Source of the DNA: Ryuthela nishihirai
Lineage: Eukaryota > Arthropoda > Arachnida > Araneae > Heptathelidae
Reading direction: 5' to 3'
Assembly: GCA_038380435.1 (NCBI GenBank)
Contig: JAWZYU010000007.1
Location: 27,569,001-27,633,000, forward strand
Length of the DNA: 64,000 nt
Part shown: piece by piece, positions 12,337 through 22,959 of the stretch
Position numbering within the stretch: position 1 is the stretch's first letter
How the letters are laid out: each line of letters begins with the position of its first letter
Made by a program: the position numbers and the translations under genes
Notes under the pieces: generated by a model
Seen by the model: the letters and a program-made list of their open reading frames with translations, nothing else
What the model was told of the DNA's origin: nothing
The model's database searches: none

Positions 12337-12369
12337 GGAGTGGGAGTTGGCTCAGTAGTAGCAAGCCAG
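12337..12369 (+). mobile_element. SINE1 head stub
   Basis: Only the first 33 bases of SINE1 are present (ggagtgggagttggctcag and so on), cut at ccagt and joined directly to a minus-strand RTE fragment. Confidence 0.6.
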
Positions 12370-12370
12370 T

Positions 12371-12801
12371 CCTTCTTTCAGAAATGAGTTCCATAGCCAT
12401 ATCACTCAAATAATTTTGTTTCCTCTGTTCCTTTTTACCCAAAAGAGTACTGTTGGTTTCAAGAAAAGCCTATTTAAACTGATTCCATTCTTTCTCATCT
12501 TCCAACAGTAACCAAACCACAATTGTCATAATGACTAAGTAACCTATCATGGATGTTTTGGCTATATCTGATCTTTCAGGCATTCAGTTGTTATAGCTAA
12601 TTTTTTTTATCTTAGCTAACATTTCTTAAGCTTCACCTGAAGAACGCTTTTGACCAGGTATGGTCAGACCCAGTTTTGACTCCCCTGTATAATCTGGTAT
12701 TCCTAACTTAACTAGCCCATTTGCTGTTAATTAAAATATAATCTATTATATTCCTGTGCAGTCCATCAGATGAAACTCATGTCTATAATGTCCCAGTGTT
12801 T
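12371..12801 (-). mobile_element. RTE fragment, old subfamily, minus strand
   Basis: On the minus strand it covers the endonuclease (YILINSKWAS-like, about 12720-12760) to the linker (GKKEQRKQNYLSDMAMELIS, about 12370-12440). Diagnostic bases such as ttggtttcaagaaaagccta match copy B rather than A, C or D. It abuts an oppositely oriented fragment at 12802. Confidence 0.75.
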
Positions 12802-13655
12802 GACAGTCATGGTTTGCTTACTACTGAAGTTGAGGAAGAATGGAACCATTTTAAACAGGCTTTTTTGGAAACTAACAGTACTCTTTTAGGGAAAAAGGAG
12901 CAGAGGAGGCAGAATTATTTGAATGATAAGGCACTTGAGCTTATTTTAGAAAGAAAGAACTGCAGGGATGTCCTTAATCAATACCCTACTAGTCCTAATA
13001 GAAAGCATTACAGAGAGCTTAATAAACGTGTAAAGGATCAGTTAGCTGCTGATAAGAATCTTTGGCTTGATGACTTGGCTGACAAAGCCGAGGAAGCAGT
13101 TAGACAGCACAACAGCAGAGAGCGGTACCAGATAGTTAATGTTTTGTGTGGTAGAAAATGAACAGGTATACAGGGAAACAAGGTAAGGTTACAGAAGGGG
13201 AGGATTCTGTCATGGCTAGGTGGACTGAACATTTTAGTGATGTTCTAAACAATGTGGTTAGTTCTACTCCCATTGTTTGTAATGATCATAGATGCATTGG
13301 TAGCTTTAATGTTGGCCCTATAACATAATCTGAAGTTATTTTGGCTATTTCTAAACTTAAACTTCATAAATCCCCAGGGGTTGATGAAATTACTACGGAA
13401 ATGCTTAGCTGGGAATGTTTCAGTTACCACTTGGATGACTGAAATTCTGAATATCTTGTATGATAAAGGCATGGTTCCTAATGATTTTACCAGAGCTATT
13501 GTTATCCCTATTTTCAAAAAAGATCATTGCACTTCTTGTGATAACTATAGGGGTATCAGCCTACTCTCTGTTCCAGGGAAAGTTCTTTGCATGATTGTGC
13601 TTAATAGAATTAAGAATCTGGTTGACAGTCAATTGCATGATGAGCAGTGTTGGCC
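12802..13655 (+). mobile_element. RTE fragment, young subfamily, plus strand
   Basis: Plus-strand coding runs from the linker (GLLTTEVEEEWNHFKQAFLE) to the start of RT. KKDHCTSCDNYRG and LCMIVLNRIKNLVDSQLHDE are readable before it ends abruptly at about 13655 in unrelated DNA. Deletions and frameshifts occur near 13165 and 13400. The loss of the 3' side shows rearrangement after insertion. Confidence 0.8.
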
Positions 13656-14514
13656 TTGATAATTTTCATAATTAGAATGTTTACTGAGGGACAACTCTTT
13701 AACGACAGAAACTGATTCCAAACAAAATTCTGAAGATGGAATACATTCAGTATTCCATCTTTCTTGAAATACTCTGATTGTCTACTTTTCTTCGATGACA
13801 TTTTAGGGATAAAAGCGTAAAAGCTGTAAGCTGCCAAAATTACTTTCCATACAGAAAATATGACATATGGCATGCAGCTAACACAAATGGCTTTACTAGA
13901 CTAACACAAAAATCACCTAATATGTGATACACTTACACTATCCCTGAGCTCAGCACCTTTTTTGGGGGAGAGTTTATTCTCAAAAATAGGGTCTGAGGAA
14001 ATAAGTTTGTCCAGAAAGCACTGAATTGCAGAGTCTTACAACAACCTAATCTGGCCTATCTCCTCCTCCTTAAAAAATGAACTTTATTTGAGAGATAATC
14101 AATATCAGGGCTCTTTAATTGAGCTGAACAGTATGTTCAGAAAACCCAATCTCTCTATGCACAAAGTGATGTCATGTGGGTTGTTGTTGTTGTAAATTCA
14201 GTTTAGGCTACTAAAGAACACCATTTCCAAAACAGTATAAAGGTAACTTGGGGAAATTAAAAATTTCTATTCCACAAAGTACTTAAAGAATAAGAGATAA
14301 AAAATTATTTTGCGGGCCACTTGAAAAATTTATTAAATTTGCGGGGTTTGAATTGTTCATGACCACTGTAGAAGAACGAGCCAGGGTAAGCCCAGAGCAA
14401 CAACAGTTCAAGATGATCATTTCCTGTGCCTAACTGGATGGCACAATGGATGATGTCAGCACTCCAACTTGCATCAGAGCTGTCAACTGCCACAGGAAGA
14501 ACAGTATCCAGAGT
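13656..14514. other. Intron sequence, no gene seen
   Basis: No convincing coding or repeat family is evident. It holds a short (TTG)n run near 14182-14192. Open frames on the minus strand here are short and have no recognisable motifs. Confidence 0.35.
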
Positions 14515-15190
14515 AACTCTGTCTCAATGACTTTGTAAAAATGGTTATATGCTAGAAGACGTGTAGTGTGCATATCACTAACATCAACTCATTGGAGGGC
14601 ACGACTGCAATGGAGCAGGCAGCATTTCAATTGGACCAGTGATCAATGGGGACAAGTTCTCTTTTCAGATAAATCATGATATAGTGTAAATAATTATTCT
14701 TGACACCAAATTCATCTGGAGAGAGTGGGACATGATATCACCCTCTGAATATTGTGGAAAGGAACTGTTTTGGTGGGAGTGGGTTTTTGTTGGTCAGGGG
14801 ATGTCTCTCAGATCCCCAAATTCTCAGGAGGGGCTTAACTGCCCCTAAGATGCAGAGACAATATTGTAGATCCTTATGTGAGATTTTTTAAAGGTACCAT
14901 TTGGTCAAAATTCATTTTTATAGATAAAGAGTTCAGATAGTGCAAGAATACCTTGAGAGTGAAGATATCCAGAGATTGGGTTGGCCAGTGAGGTCCCCAT
15001 ACTTAAATTCCATTGAACATGCATGGGATGCTTTGAGAAGGCAAGTTTCTAGTCATCAGCCTCTTCCAAGGATCCTTTAAGAGCTGAGAAATGCTCCTAA
15101 AGAGGAGTAATATTTACTACCCTCTGCATTACTGGTTAACCTTATTAGAAACATGAGAGCTCAATGTGCAAGCTGTATTGCTGTTATGGT
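14515..15190 (+). pseudogene. Tc1-like transposase remnant
   Basis: Across several frames the plus strand keeps Tc1 landmarks. Near 14590-14670 there is a tract like THWRARLQWSRQHFNWTSDQ followed by LFSDKS, the first catalytic Asp region. Near 14985-15045 there is GWPVRSPYLNSIEHAWDALR, the DDE glutamate region. Many stops and indels separate them. No terminal inverted repeats were found, so it is an old fragment. Confidence 0.65.
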
Positions 15191-15619
15191 AATCATACTC
15201 CTCACTAAATAATGTTAACTTCAATATCTGTGGTGATCTATAATTTTGAGGTATTGCTTTCATTTATTTTTGTAAAACTTTGACATGCATTTGAAAACTA
15301 ACTATAAAATGTTTTATTAACAGATTCTGAAAGCATTTTCCAAGCGTATTTTTTTTTATTCATAATTTTGTTTACTATCTTTCTACTTTAAACTTATTTC
15401 AATATTTCTGTAATTATTTTTATTACTCTTACTTATCATAATTATGTCATTAGACATAATAGTACAAACTTGATTCAAACAGTCACAATACATTTTTGTA
15501 GTATTTATTTCATAAACTTGTAAAATTCTCCAAAACTGCTGAATTATTTGGTTTTGGGAAGTATTATGTTCAGTTGGGGCAAAGCATAAAATGCAGCTGT
15601 GACTAATTGGACACTAGTG

Positions 15620-15972
15620 CATCTGCTTGTATGCCTCCAGTATTCATAATCAAGCTCAAAGCCATAAACCATTCCAGTCTAATGGGTATAAATGGTGAGC
15701 ACCAGGATCCTGTAATGTTGACCTCTCCTCAGCAGAGCAGGAAAAAAAATAAAAAAAAAGTGTCCATAGATGACCAGATCAGTAGACCACACTGATCTGG
15801 CAGCCATCCCCTTCCATTCCCTTCCAAAAGAAAATGCCTCTTTTCACTTGCTGCATCATGAGAAGATGGGGTTGGGCATTAGGTGCTAGGCCTGGCCGGT
15901 TCTGTGCATCATCACTTGGGGATTAGTACACAGCTCTCTTTCCAGTTCATGTCTAGCTATCATTTACAGACA
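15620..15972 (-). mobile_element. RTE 5' UTR fragment, minus strand
   Basis: The segment matches the 5' UTR of copies A and C: ttcataatcaagctcaaagcc, agcaccaggatcctgt, tgatctggcagcc, then gcgctaggcctggcc-like and catttacagac at the end. No ORF part is present, so this is a 5'-end-only remnant. Confidence 0.75.
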
Positions 15973-16680
15973 ACAAAGTTCTACTAGCAGTAAATTAAGA
16001 GTTGTTGTAAGATGATTTAAACAGTCTGGTGCAGAGTTCAGTCTCTAGATGGGGGGTAAATGGTTGTTGTAAATATAAACTCCTTGACCACTATACCATC
16101 CAAATTTCATATTTCCATTATGAATAGTTCATTTTCAGTGATCTTCAATAGTTTTACTTACCATTTACAACTTCTCTTTATGATTTCCTATAATGATAGA
16201 AAATAAAATTATTGGGAGACTCAGAAAATGTAAATGCTAATATTTCCTTACTATCTATTGAACCAAAGAAGAATTTTTCATTTATTTAAAACCAAAAGAG
16301 TGTAATGTCCATAGATAGATGGATGATTGACAAAGTGAAAAGGATAGCTTAGTTTCTTAAAACAAGCTAAAAATAAGTGAACTATAGCTTTCTGATGCCA
16401 TTTTCTGTGCCTAAATGAAACAATCCCAAATGCATGAAATGTAAGATGCAACTTTAGCAGCACTTGCCAACAAAGGAAGAGTTAAGAATGGAGATCAGCT
16501 TACTGAATGATACAGATAACTTTCACCTGTTTGGGAATGAAAGCCACTTTCTATTGGTTCAGCAATAAACAGTCTATCAGTTATGTAGAAGTGAAATTTT
16601 GCTTTAATTTCATACTGCAATGTAGAAAATTAGTTTACTGGAAAATACGAAATATAATATTTATGTTTATATTAATACAG
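15973..16680. other. Intron sequence, no gene seen
   Basis: AT-rich DNA before the third host exon, with no recognisable coding or repeat structure. The polypyrimidine context before 16681 is weak but the acag acceptor is normal. Confidence 0.35.
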
Positions 16681-16789
16681 ATGGCAGTCCAGTTTCCACC
16701 AGCTACACCACCAATGGTATATAGCCCAAATTTTGAACCTGATTGCTCTGTATTGCCAGAAGATGGTTTAAAATTAACACCAGCTACAG
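16681..16789 (+). CDS. Host gene, third recognisable exon (proline-rich)
   Basis: The acceptor attaatacag ends at 16680 and the donor is ACAG|gtaagg. The exon is 36 codons plus one base (phase 0 in, phase 1 out). It reads MAVQFPPATPPMVYSPNFEP, then an acidic stretch and GLKLTPATG. Three Ser/Thr-Pro sites (ATP, YSP, LTP) in about 35 residues suggest a disordered region that could be phosphorylated by proline-directed kinases; that is inference. The first codon is ATG, so a shorter isoform could start here, but the two preceding exons are in frame with it, so I treat it as internal. Confidence 0.78.
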
Positions 16790-18165
16790 GTAAGGGATAT
16801 CGTGTTATTGCAATATTTATATACAAGGCAAGGCTTCAAAATTTAGAAAAATATTACCTCTCCTCAAGGACAGGCAGCAAAACATTTAACCCATCTTCCA
16901 AAAATTTTTATTCTGTATGTAAAACCAATAAATTTGCCTATATGATGCTTAGTTTTAATATACTTATTTATAGTTGACAAATGACAATACAAATTCAAAT
17001 CTAAATGCAAAAAAAGTATGAACATAATGTATTTTTATTATTTGACTTAATTCTTAAATATCTTCCTTACATCTTTAATATCACATAATAAGTATCATAT
17101 TCATCAATATTATGAGTTCCTAATCTAGCATAAGCCAGTAATCCACAGCCAAAATTGGGTCAAAGTTATGGTGTGCCATTCAAATTTATTTCCATAATTA
17201 TGTTCATTGTTTCTTGTGCCATGCAAGTGTGGACTAACTTTAGTGGGAACATACCAAAAACCCAACTTCAATAGGATTAGGAGTGCTGTAATGATGCAAC
17301 AGATATCCAGGAGGATCACTGTCAGAAGACTTACAGATATCAAGCTATATTCATATCATTTAGTGCTTTAACCGCCACTTTTTGCTACCCATTGCCACCA
17401 CCAATTGCAGTGGGCAGGGATAAAGCTAATTGGGGGTAATGGGCTGCCTCTTTATGGTAAGTCTTGTTTTTATTTGGATAACAGTAAGGGACAGATTCAT
17501 GCATGGAAATGATGTAGTTACAGTCTGATCTAGAAATTCAAGATTGTTGTACTTCTTGTAAAGATTTTTAGTACTGCTCAAGTTGGAGTAATGATGTGGA
17601 GTGCTATCAGCTACAACATTTGTTCAACTTTGGTGTTTACACTGAATTGTGGTCAAACTACCTCTACATCTGTTTGTCAACACAATTTGGAACCCTCTTA
17701 GGTATATCAATGATATCCTTATACTAATTTCAATGCTATTCCTTGGTATAAGTTGGTCATACCTTCCAGTAAAATTTCCAGAGAGTGGTTTTAAACACAT
17801 GAATAACATTCCATGGCTCATCAGTATGTATACTGATACATCCTCAACTTGCTTCAACTATTACTTTCTAGAGGAACCATTGCAGAAAGCATTATGGGCT
17901 GTTCTCTCAGATGACATTTGCCATCTGCATAAGCCCATGTCACAAGACCTAACTGTATCACTGCCAATAGGGTCATACTTTCTACTAATAATACATTGAA
18001 GTGCCATTGAATTAGGGATAGGAGATATTATCTAAATTCAGTACTGAAAGTCCTGCATTTGCATGCATGCATGGCTGAAACCTAGTCATATATAGCTGTC
18101 AGCTTTGGCTTCCCCAAGCATTCATTGTGAGAAGCATAATGGGAAAGTGTGGGATTTAGATGCAT
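16790..18165. other. Intron sequence with an unassigned open region
   Basis: A 116-codon plus-strand frame at 17649-17999 and a 77-codon minus frame over the same bases are the longest. Neither has a known motif and I regard both as chance or as the ghost of a transposon. Confidence 0.3.
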
Positions 18166-18285
18166 TTGACTGAGGGCAGATCGTAGGTACCCGACGGATG
18201 GGACACTCGATCTCCGAAATTGTCAACGAACTTGGATTATCTCGTATGACAGATTCAAGAGTGTTCCAGGAATATGAAAATTCTG
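18166..18285 (+). pseudogene. Tc1-like transposase N-terminal fragment
   Basis: The frame reading MGHSISEIVNELGLSRMTDS then RVFQEY matches the paired-type helix-turn-helix of Tc1 transposases. It is conspicuously less AT-rich than its surroundings. Only this DNA-binding piece remains; no inverted repeat or catalytic part is adjacent. Confidence 0.6.
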
Positions 18286-18517
18286 ACTAAAAACAAGAAT
18301 TTTGTTTTAATATTTTGAAATGATACACTGAAAATTATAAATTCTATCATTTTTCCCTGCACCCAAACTTTGGTTAAAATTTTTAAATGAGTTGGCTCAC
18401 TTGATAGTACACTGCATTGCAACCTGATATTCTTACAAATCCCCACTGTACCTGCATTGAGATTTTCTCTGCTGCAGCAATGTCAAAACACATTTCTTGC
18501 ACTTGGTAAAAAAAAAT

Positions 18518-18900
18518 GGGGGGGGGGGGGGTCACACAAGGGTCACACAAGTGAGCTTGGAAGGGTCATTATTTGTGAAATGGAATTTTTAAGCTACAAT
18601 CCTGTGCAAGAGAACCATACCCTGTGCATGTTAAAGGACACCATGGATGGATGGCCATGTCAGAAAGTTTCCATCTATCTAACACCTGTCCAGTGTATAT
18701 CCTTCCCCTACCTATCTTTGAGCCTTGAGATCTTAATCACATACTATATGTATACTTTGTAGCTTTTTTTTTTTTGGTGATGGTAAGAATTATCAAGTTA
18801 CTATAAATATTTTGAGCTTGCTAAAGTAATTTATCTACAGATCACCTGGCCATATGAGTCCTTGTGGACAAAAATAGTGCCACTCAGAGGTAAAATAACC
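18518..18900 (+). mobile_element. SINE1, old copy interrupted near its 3' end
   Basis: It begins with a 14-base G tract, then the core (gagaaccataccctgtgcat, then ttaaaggacacc and ggatggcc). After about 18740 comes unrelated sequence to about 18838. The SINE then resumes as cacctggccatatgagtcc to agtgccactcagaggtaaa and aataaccc. The unrelated piece is related to 19253-19345. Confidence 0.65.
18741..18838 (+). repeat. Short repeat inside SINE1, related to 19253-19345
   Basis: Both segments share a tatactttctagc-like start, a 12-13 base T run, gatggtaa and gagcttgctaaagtaattta-type blocks in the same order. The insert is about 95 bp. Whether it is a tiny mobile element or a copied local segment is open. 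Confidence 0.5.
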
Positions 18901-18984
18901 CAATACTTCTAAAATTCTGCCACCATTTGCTGCATCCTACTTAACCTAAAATGTTAATCCAGAACTGATGTAAATATGTATAAT

Positions 18985-19175
18985 GTACCTTTTAGGAAGC
19001 AGCTTACCACAGAGGTCTGATAGGATCATGATAAGATGCCATAGGGAAGATCAGTCAGGAAAGTAACACCTTAGCAGGACAAGAAAAGCTGTGTCTTATC
19101 CAGCAATGGACCCATGCTTATCTACTCCATAGCCAAGGACACCAAGCACTTGGCCATTGCGATGACTCGTGCTGA
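18985..19175 (-). mobile_element. SINE2, old minus-strand copy
   Basis: The segment gaagcagcttaccacagagg then tctgataggatc matches the 3' side of the SINE2 at 34893-35090. Near 19130-19165 a decayed tRNA-like head (agccaaggacaccaagcac, then ttggccat) is at the expected far end. Confidence 0.5.
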
Positions 19176-19580
19176 CACTCATTAGTCTTCAGAAAGTTAA
19201 CATATCATTTTATTATTATGGCTAATTTTATCATTTAAGTTCCTTCTAATTCACGTACCATAATATACTTTCTAGCTTTTTTTTTTTTATGATGGTAAAG
19301 TACTGATAAAGATCTTAAGCTTGCTAAAGTATTTACCTAAAAATCTGATTAAGTTTTGTCCTGTGGTTTTATTATTTTTGCATTATGCATTGTACAACAT
19401 TTTTAGTGTAAGATTTGTGTTCCAAATTGTTCATTATGATAATGATATCAAGCAGTATTATAGCTTCCCTCCTATTCCTTTTGATCAAAACACTTTGCAG
19501 CAATCATATGTGACTGTATAACTATTTTTGTAATATACATTTTTGTGAATATAGTTTTTGTTTTGTTTTTCTTGTTAAAG

Positions 19581-19716
19581 GAAAAACTCCTGATGAATTG
19601 GTTAGAAGAATGCCAGTAAGACATATAAGGAAGCCACGCATTTATAATACTATGCAAACTCCTCAACTTGGAAAACCATGGGAATTTCAGGATAGAAGCT
19701 CTCAAAATATCAGCAA
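19581..19716 (+). CDS. Host gene, fourth recognisable exon (basic motif)
   Basis: The acceptor cttgttaaag ends at 19580 and the donor is AGCAA|gtacgt. Two bases complete the Gly codon from the previous exon, giving GKTPDELVRRMPVRHIRKPR and then IYNTMQTPQLGKPWEFQD. It is the most distinctive part of the protein: a basic RRMPVRHIRKPR run followed by a TPQLGKPW motif, with two more Thr-Pro sites. A basic patch like this could bind nucleic acid, tubulin or a partner protein, but nothing in the sequence decides which. The exon leaves in phase 2, matching the next acceptor. A 225-bp tandem duplication begins a few bases past the donor. Confidence 0.82.
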
Positions 19717-19721
19717 GTACG

Positions 19722-20168
19722 TTTTCAGCAGTTAAGTTGAAACAAACTAATAGTGAAATTAAAAATTAACAATTGAAAATTAATATGCATTGCAAGAATT
19801 CTAAAATTTATCTTCAAAAATCCATTTTGATTTTCAGAATAAGATTGTATGTTATGCATAGCAGTCATAGTATTCCTCTCTTTGTAATATTTATATATTT
19901 AAAAAATTTATTTTGCAGTTTTTTGTTGTTGTTTTTTCTGAAAATGTTTTCAGCAGTTAAGTTGAAACAAACTAATAGTGAAATTAAAAATTAACAATTG
20001 AAAATTAATATGCATTACAAGAATTCTAAAATTTATCTTCAAAAATCCATTTTGAATATCAGAATAAGATTGTATGTTATGCATAGCAGTCATAGTATAG
20101 TGTTCCTCTCTTTGTAATACATATTTATATTTAAAAAGTTTATTTTGCAGTTTTTTTTTTCTAAAAAT
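19722..20168 (+). repeat. Tandem duplication, period about 225 bp
   Basis: The unit starting cagcagttaagttgaaacaa at 19726 is repeated from 19951 with few differences, through aagaattctaaaatttatct, gttatgcatagcagtcatag and a final T run. It begins within a few bases of the donor of the fourth host exon. Confidence 0.85.
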
Positions 20169-20435
20169 GTTTGTAGTACTTTCACTAAACAGAAATTGAA
20201 AAACAGATGATTGGAATTAGTGTGCCAGTTAATATTAGTTATAATATATCTAGTAAATTAGTGTCCTGTAATAAGTAATTGGATTTTCATATGGAGAGGA
20301 GGGGAGTCCTTTTCTGAATGTGCCTCACTGTACATTTTAATGCAATGCTGTGTCAACCAAGTAACCCTTGTAGTTTTTTAGGTGATCACCAATGTAGTTA
20401 TATTCAGTTTTGTCAGTTCATTCACTCTTCATCTC

Positions 20436-20446
20436 CTTAAAAGTTA
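20436..20446. repeat. Left target-site duplication
   Basis: CTTAAAAGTTA is repeated exactly at 21014-21024, bounding the SINE1 at 20447-21013. Confidence 0.85.
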
Positions 20447-21013
20447 GGGGCGAGGGTGGCTCAGTCGGTAGTGTGCCAGGCTCATAATCCGCAGTTCCCA
20501 GGTTCGAATCCCAGCTGGGTCAGTGTTGAGATTTATCTCTGCAAAATTCCCCCACCCTACCCACAGTCAATAGGTGACACCAATGGGATTGGAAAGGCCG
20601 CCGTCCGTCGAATGGGGCGTTAACGGGAGACGGCCCGTGTGTACGGGAGAGCCATACCCTGTGCACGTTAAAGAACACGCTGGATGGCCTTGACTGGAGG
20701 CTACCATACGTCTATCATACGTCTATTTGAATCAATTCCCCGTGTACGGGGGATTTTTGCATAATGCATTGTACAACATTAGTTAACATTAATTCCCGTT
20801 AATTAGCGTTAACGGGACATGGCTCCGTGTACTGGAGAGCCATACCCTGTGCACGTTAAAGAACACGCTGGATGGCCTTGACTACAGGCTACCATACGTC
20901 TATCAACAGCTGTTCCAGTGGGTCCCCTCCCTCTGAGCTTTGGGGGTCCTTGTGACCTGGCCATTTAGCCCATGGTGTGCAAAAAAGTGCCGTTCAGAGG
21001 TAAAACAACCCAA
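20447..21013 (+). mobile_element. SINE1 with duplicated core
   Basis: The head carries tggctcagtcggtag, a CAT anticodon position in gctcataatccgcag, and a ggttcgaatccc B box. Unlike other copies it has two cores, about 20624-20723 and 20806-20902. Each holds gagagccataccctgtgcac, acgttaaagaacacgctgg and ctaccatacgtctatc. An 80-base spacer with nearby-derived sequence lies between them. The usual 3' end follows (cagctgttccagtgggtcc to aggtaaaacaaccc). Perfect 11-bp duplications flank the whole, so the longer form may have inserted as a unit. Confidence 0.88.
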
Positions 21014-21024
21014 CTTAAAAGTTA

Positions 21025-21545
21025 AATACTCTCCATTTTTTGTAGGTAGGAGATTTCACCAGTAGTATATTAGATGATGCAGTGTTTATATTGCATTTCT
21101 TTCAATTTCAGCATTATATTCAAAACTGGTTTATTTTCTGAACATTAAAAATGATTTTGACAAAAATGAGAGGGATGTGTATGTATGGCAAATACTTACA
21201 CAGGTGGGTTAGCCCAGTTTACTGGTCACATCTGTGCAGCAGCCCATGAGCCTAGTGTTACTAACAAATTTCTTGTTGAAATTCAGTGGCTCCCATGGAC
21301 ATCTCCTCCCTCCTATCAAGTGGAAATATAAAAGTGGCTTTGTACTTGAACTCATATTCTATTCTATATTACATGTAGAGACCTGAATTTTTAGCACAAC
21401 AGTGGGTGGCATGAAGGAAACCTGTATGAGAAATTTCAGAGTAAGCAATTGTGTACATAACTTGAAAGCAAAAGCAGGATGCTTTAAAAGCTGACTTTAA
21501 TTCGAAAATTTGGAGAGTGGGCAAAGAACATATTTTGTCCATCTA
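21025..21545. other. Intron sequence, no gene seen
   Basis: No recognisable coding or repeat family in this stretch. Confidence 0.35.
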
Positions 21546-21680
21546 AGCCCCGGGTAAGGCATGGTTGTGTGTATTGTTTTTCTGCTGGGGTCCTGTCATC
21601 CTCACAGACCTTCTACTTTGGCATATTATAAACTGACAGTCTCCTGTCAGACCTCTGTGGCAAGCAGCTGCTCGAGGGGA
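21546..21680 (+). mobile_element. SINE2, head-less copy
   Basis: It matches the body of the SINE2 at 34893-35090: aaggcatggttgtgtg, tttttctgctggggtcctg, cagtctcctgtcagacctct and gtggcaagcagctgctcgag. It ends at a (TTTA)n run at 21680-21700. The tRNA-like head is missing. Confidence 0.7.
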
Positions 21681-21827
21681 TATTTATTTATTTATTTAAT
21701 ATTTTATGGATTTTGGAGATTTGATTTTAACCTTGCAAATGAAACCTGCAGGAAAACAATTTCTGTATTCTATCTCCAACTGAATATCAGAATTGATTCA
21801 AAGCTACACTCTTGAAATAACATAAGG

Positions 21828-22688
21828 CAGGAGTCAGTAACTTTGCTAATGTGGGAACTGTTTACAAATTCCACACTGTGGAATTTGTAAGTGGGATTCC
21901 ACTAATGTGATTAGAAGGGAGTACAGTATGTGCAAAAGTAAATGTTTCTTTTATATGTTTGCTTTATTACAATAATATTGAATATTTTATGTATATGCAT
22001 ATCTTTATAATTAATTATATCTCAAAAATAATATTTGAATGAATGATAAAATACCCAAAACTCTGACATGTACACAAAAAGAAAATATTATCTAAAATTT
22101 TTTTATGAGAGGGCTTGATATTTTTTATTTTTTTCCAATTTAGTAAACACTAAATTGGTAAAAATTTACCACAAGCAAATGTATTTTAAAAATTAACCCC
22201 AAATATTAATTTTGCTTACGAAAATGAAACTCAAAATTTTGCAAGTGAATGAGCTCAAAAACTACTAATGTTATCAACAGAGTCAGAAAATGAACTGATT
22301 AATTCTCCTTAATTCCAATAAAAGCAGCACTCTTGCTAGTCTTTAGTGTCCTGTTTTTATGTAATCCTATGCTACCACAGGCATACTGAGAACAGTTGTG
22401 GTGCACATAGGAGCAGAGTCAATGAATCCCCATGAAATGAAGCAGCTGCATGCACTAATGAGTTCATGTGTGAATATCATACTACAATTAAATGTTTTAA
22501 AATATCGCCATTATATCCTGTTCCAAACATAATAGTATTAGACTGTTGGAAAATGATTTTTTTTTTCATTGTTCTTAAAAATGTATTCATTATTAATACT
22601 GTTGGCAGGATAATTTTTACATTGCAAATCCCGAATGATCAATGGGCCACTTGAAAAGGTGATGCAGGCCATATGTTATTGATCCCTG
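21828..22688 (+). mobile_element. hAT-type MITE, copy 1
   Basis: It begins CAGGAGTCAGTAAC and ends gttattgatcCCTG, inverted with respect to each other. Interior blocks (actgtggaatttgtaa, gtacagtatgtgcaa, cacttgaaaaggtgatgc) recur in the same order in the copy at 52795-53535. The flanking 8-mers (acataagg and gcatatgg) agree only partly, consistent with age. No transposase coding is seen. Confidence 0.7.
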
Positions 22689-22959
22689 GCATATGGGCCA
22701 TGTAGTCTAATGTTAAGATGGGTAAATATGGTACAATAATAGCTGATTTCTGGTGTAATTGTGATCTCCACCTTGAGTTGGCAATTCCTTGGTTGGAAGT
22801 TATGCCTTCATGAGTATAACATCTATATATATTCTTTCCACCCTAGATTTTTGGACTTTACCCCCATTTGCATTGGAACAATCAATATGCTATGGTCTGG
22901 CCAATCCCAGACTTATGTGTTTAGGACTGTAAATGTCCCCTAATCAGTACTTTCAATAC

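Noticed and set aside
17649..17999. 116-codon plus-strand frame
   Set aside because: It has no splice sites, motifs or repeat family, and an overlapping minus frame is similarly open. Probably chance.
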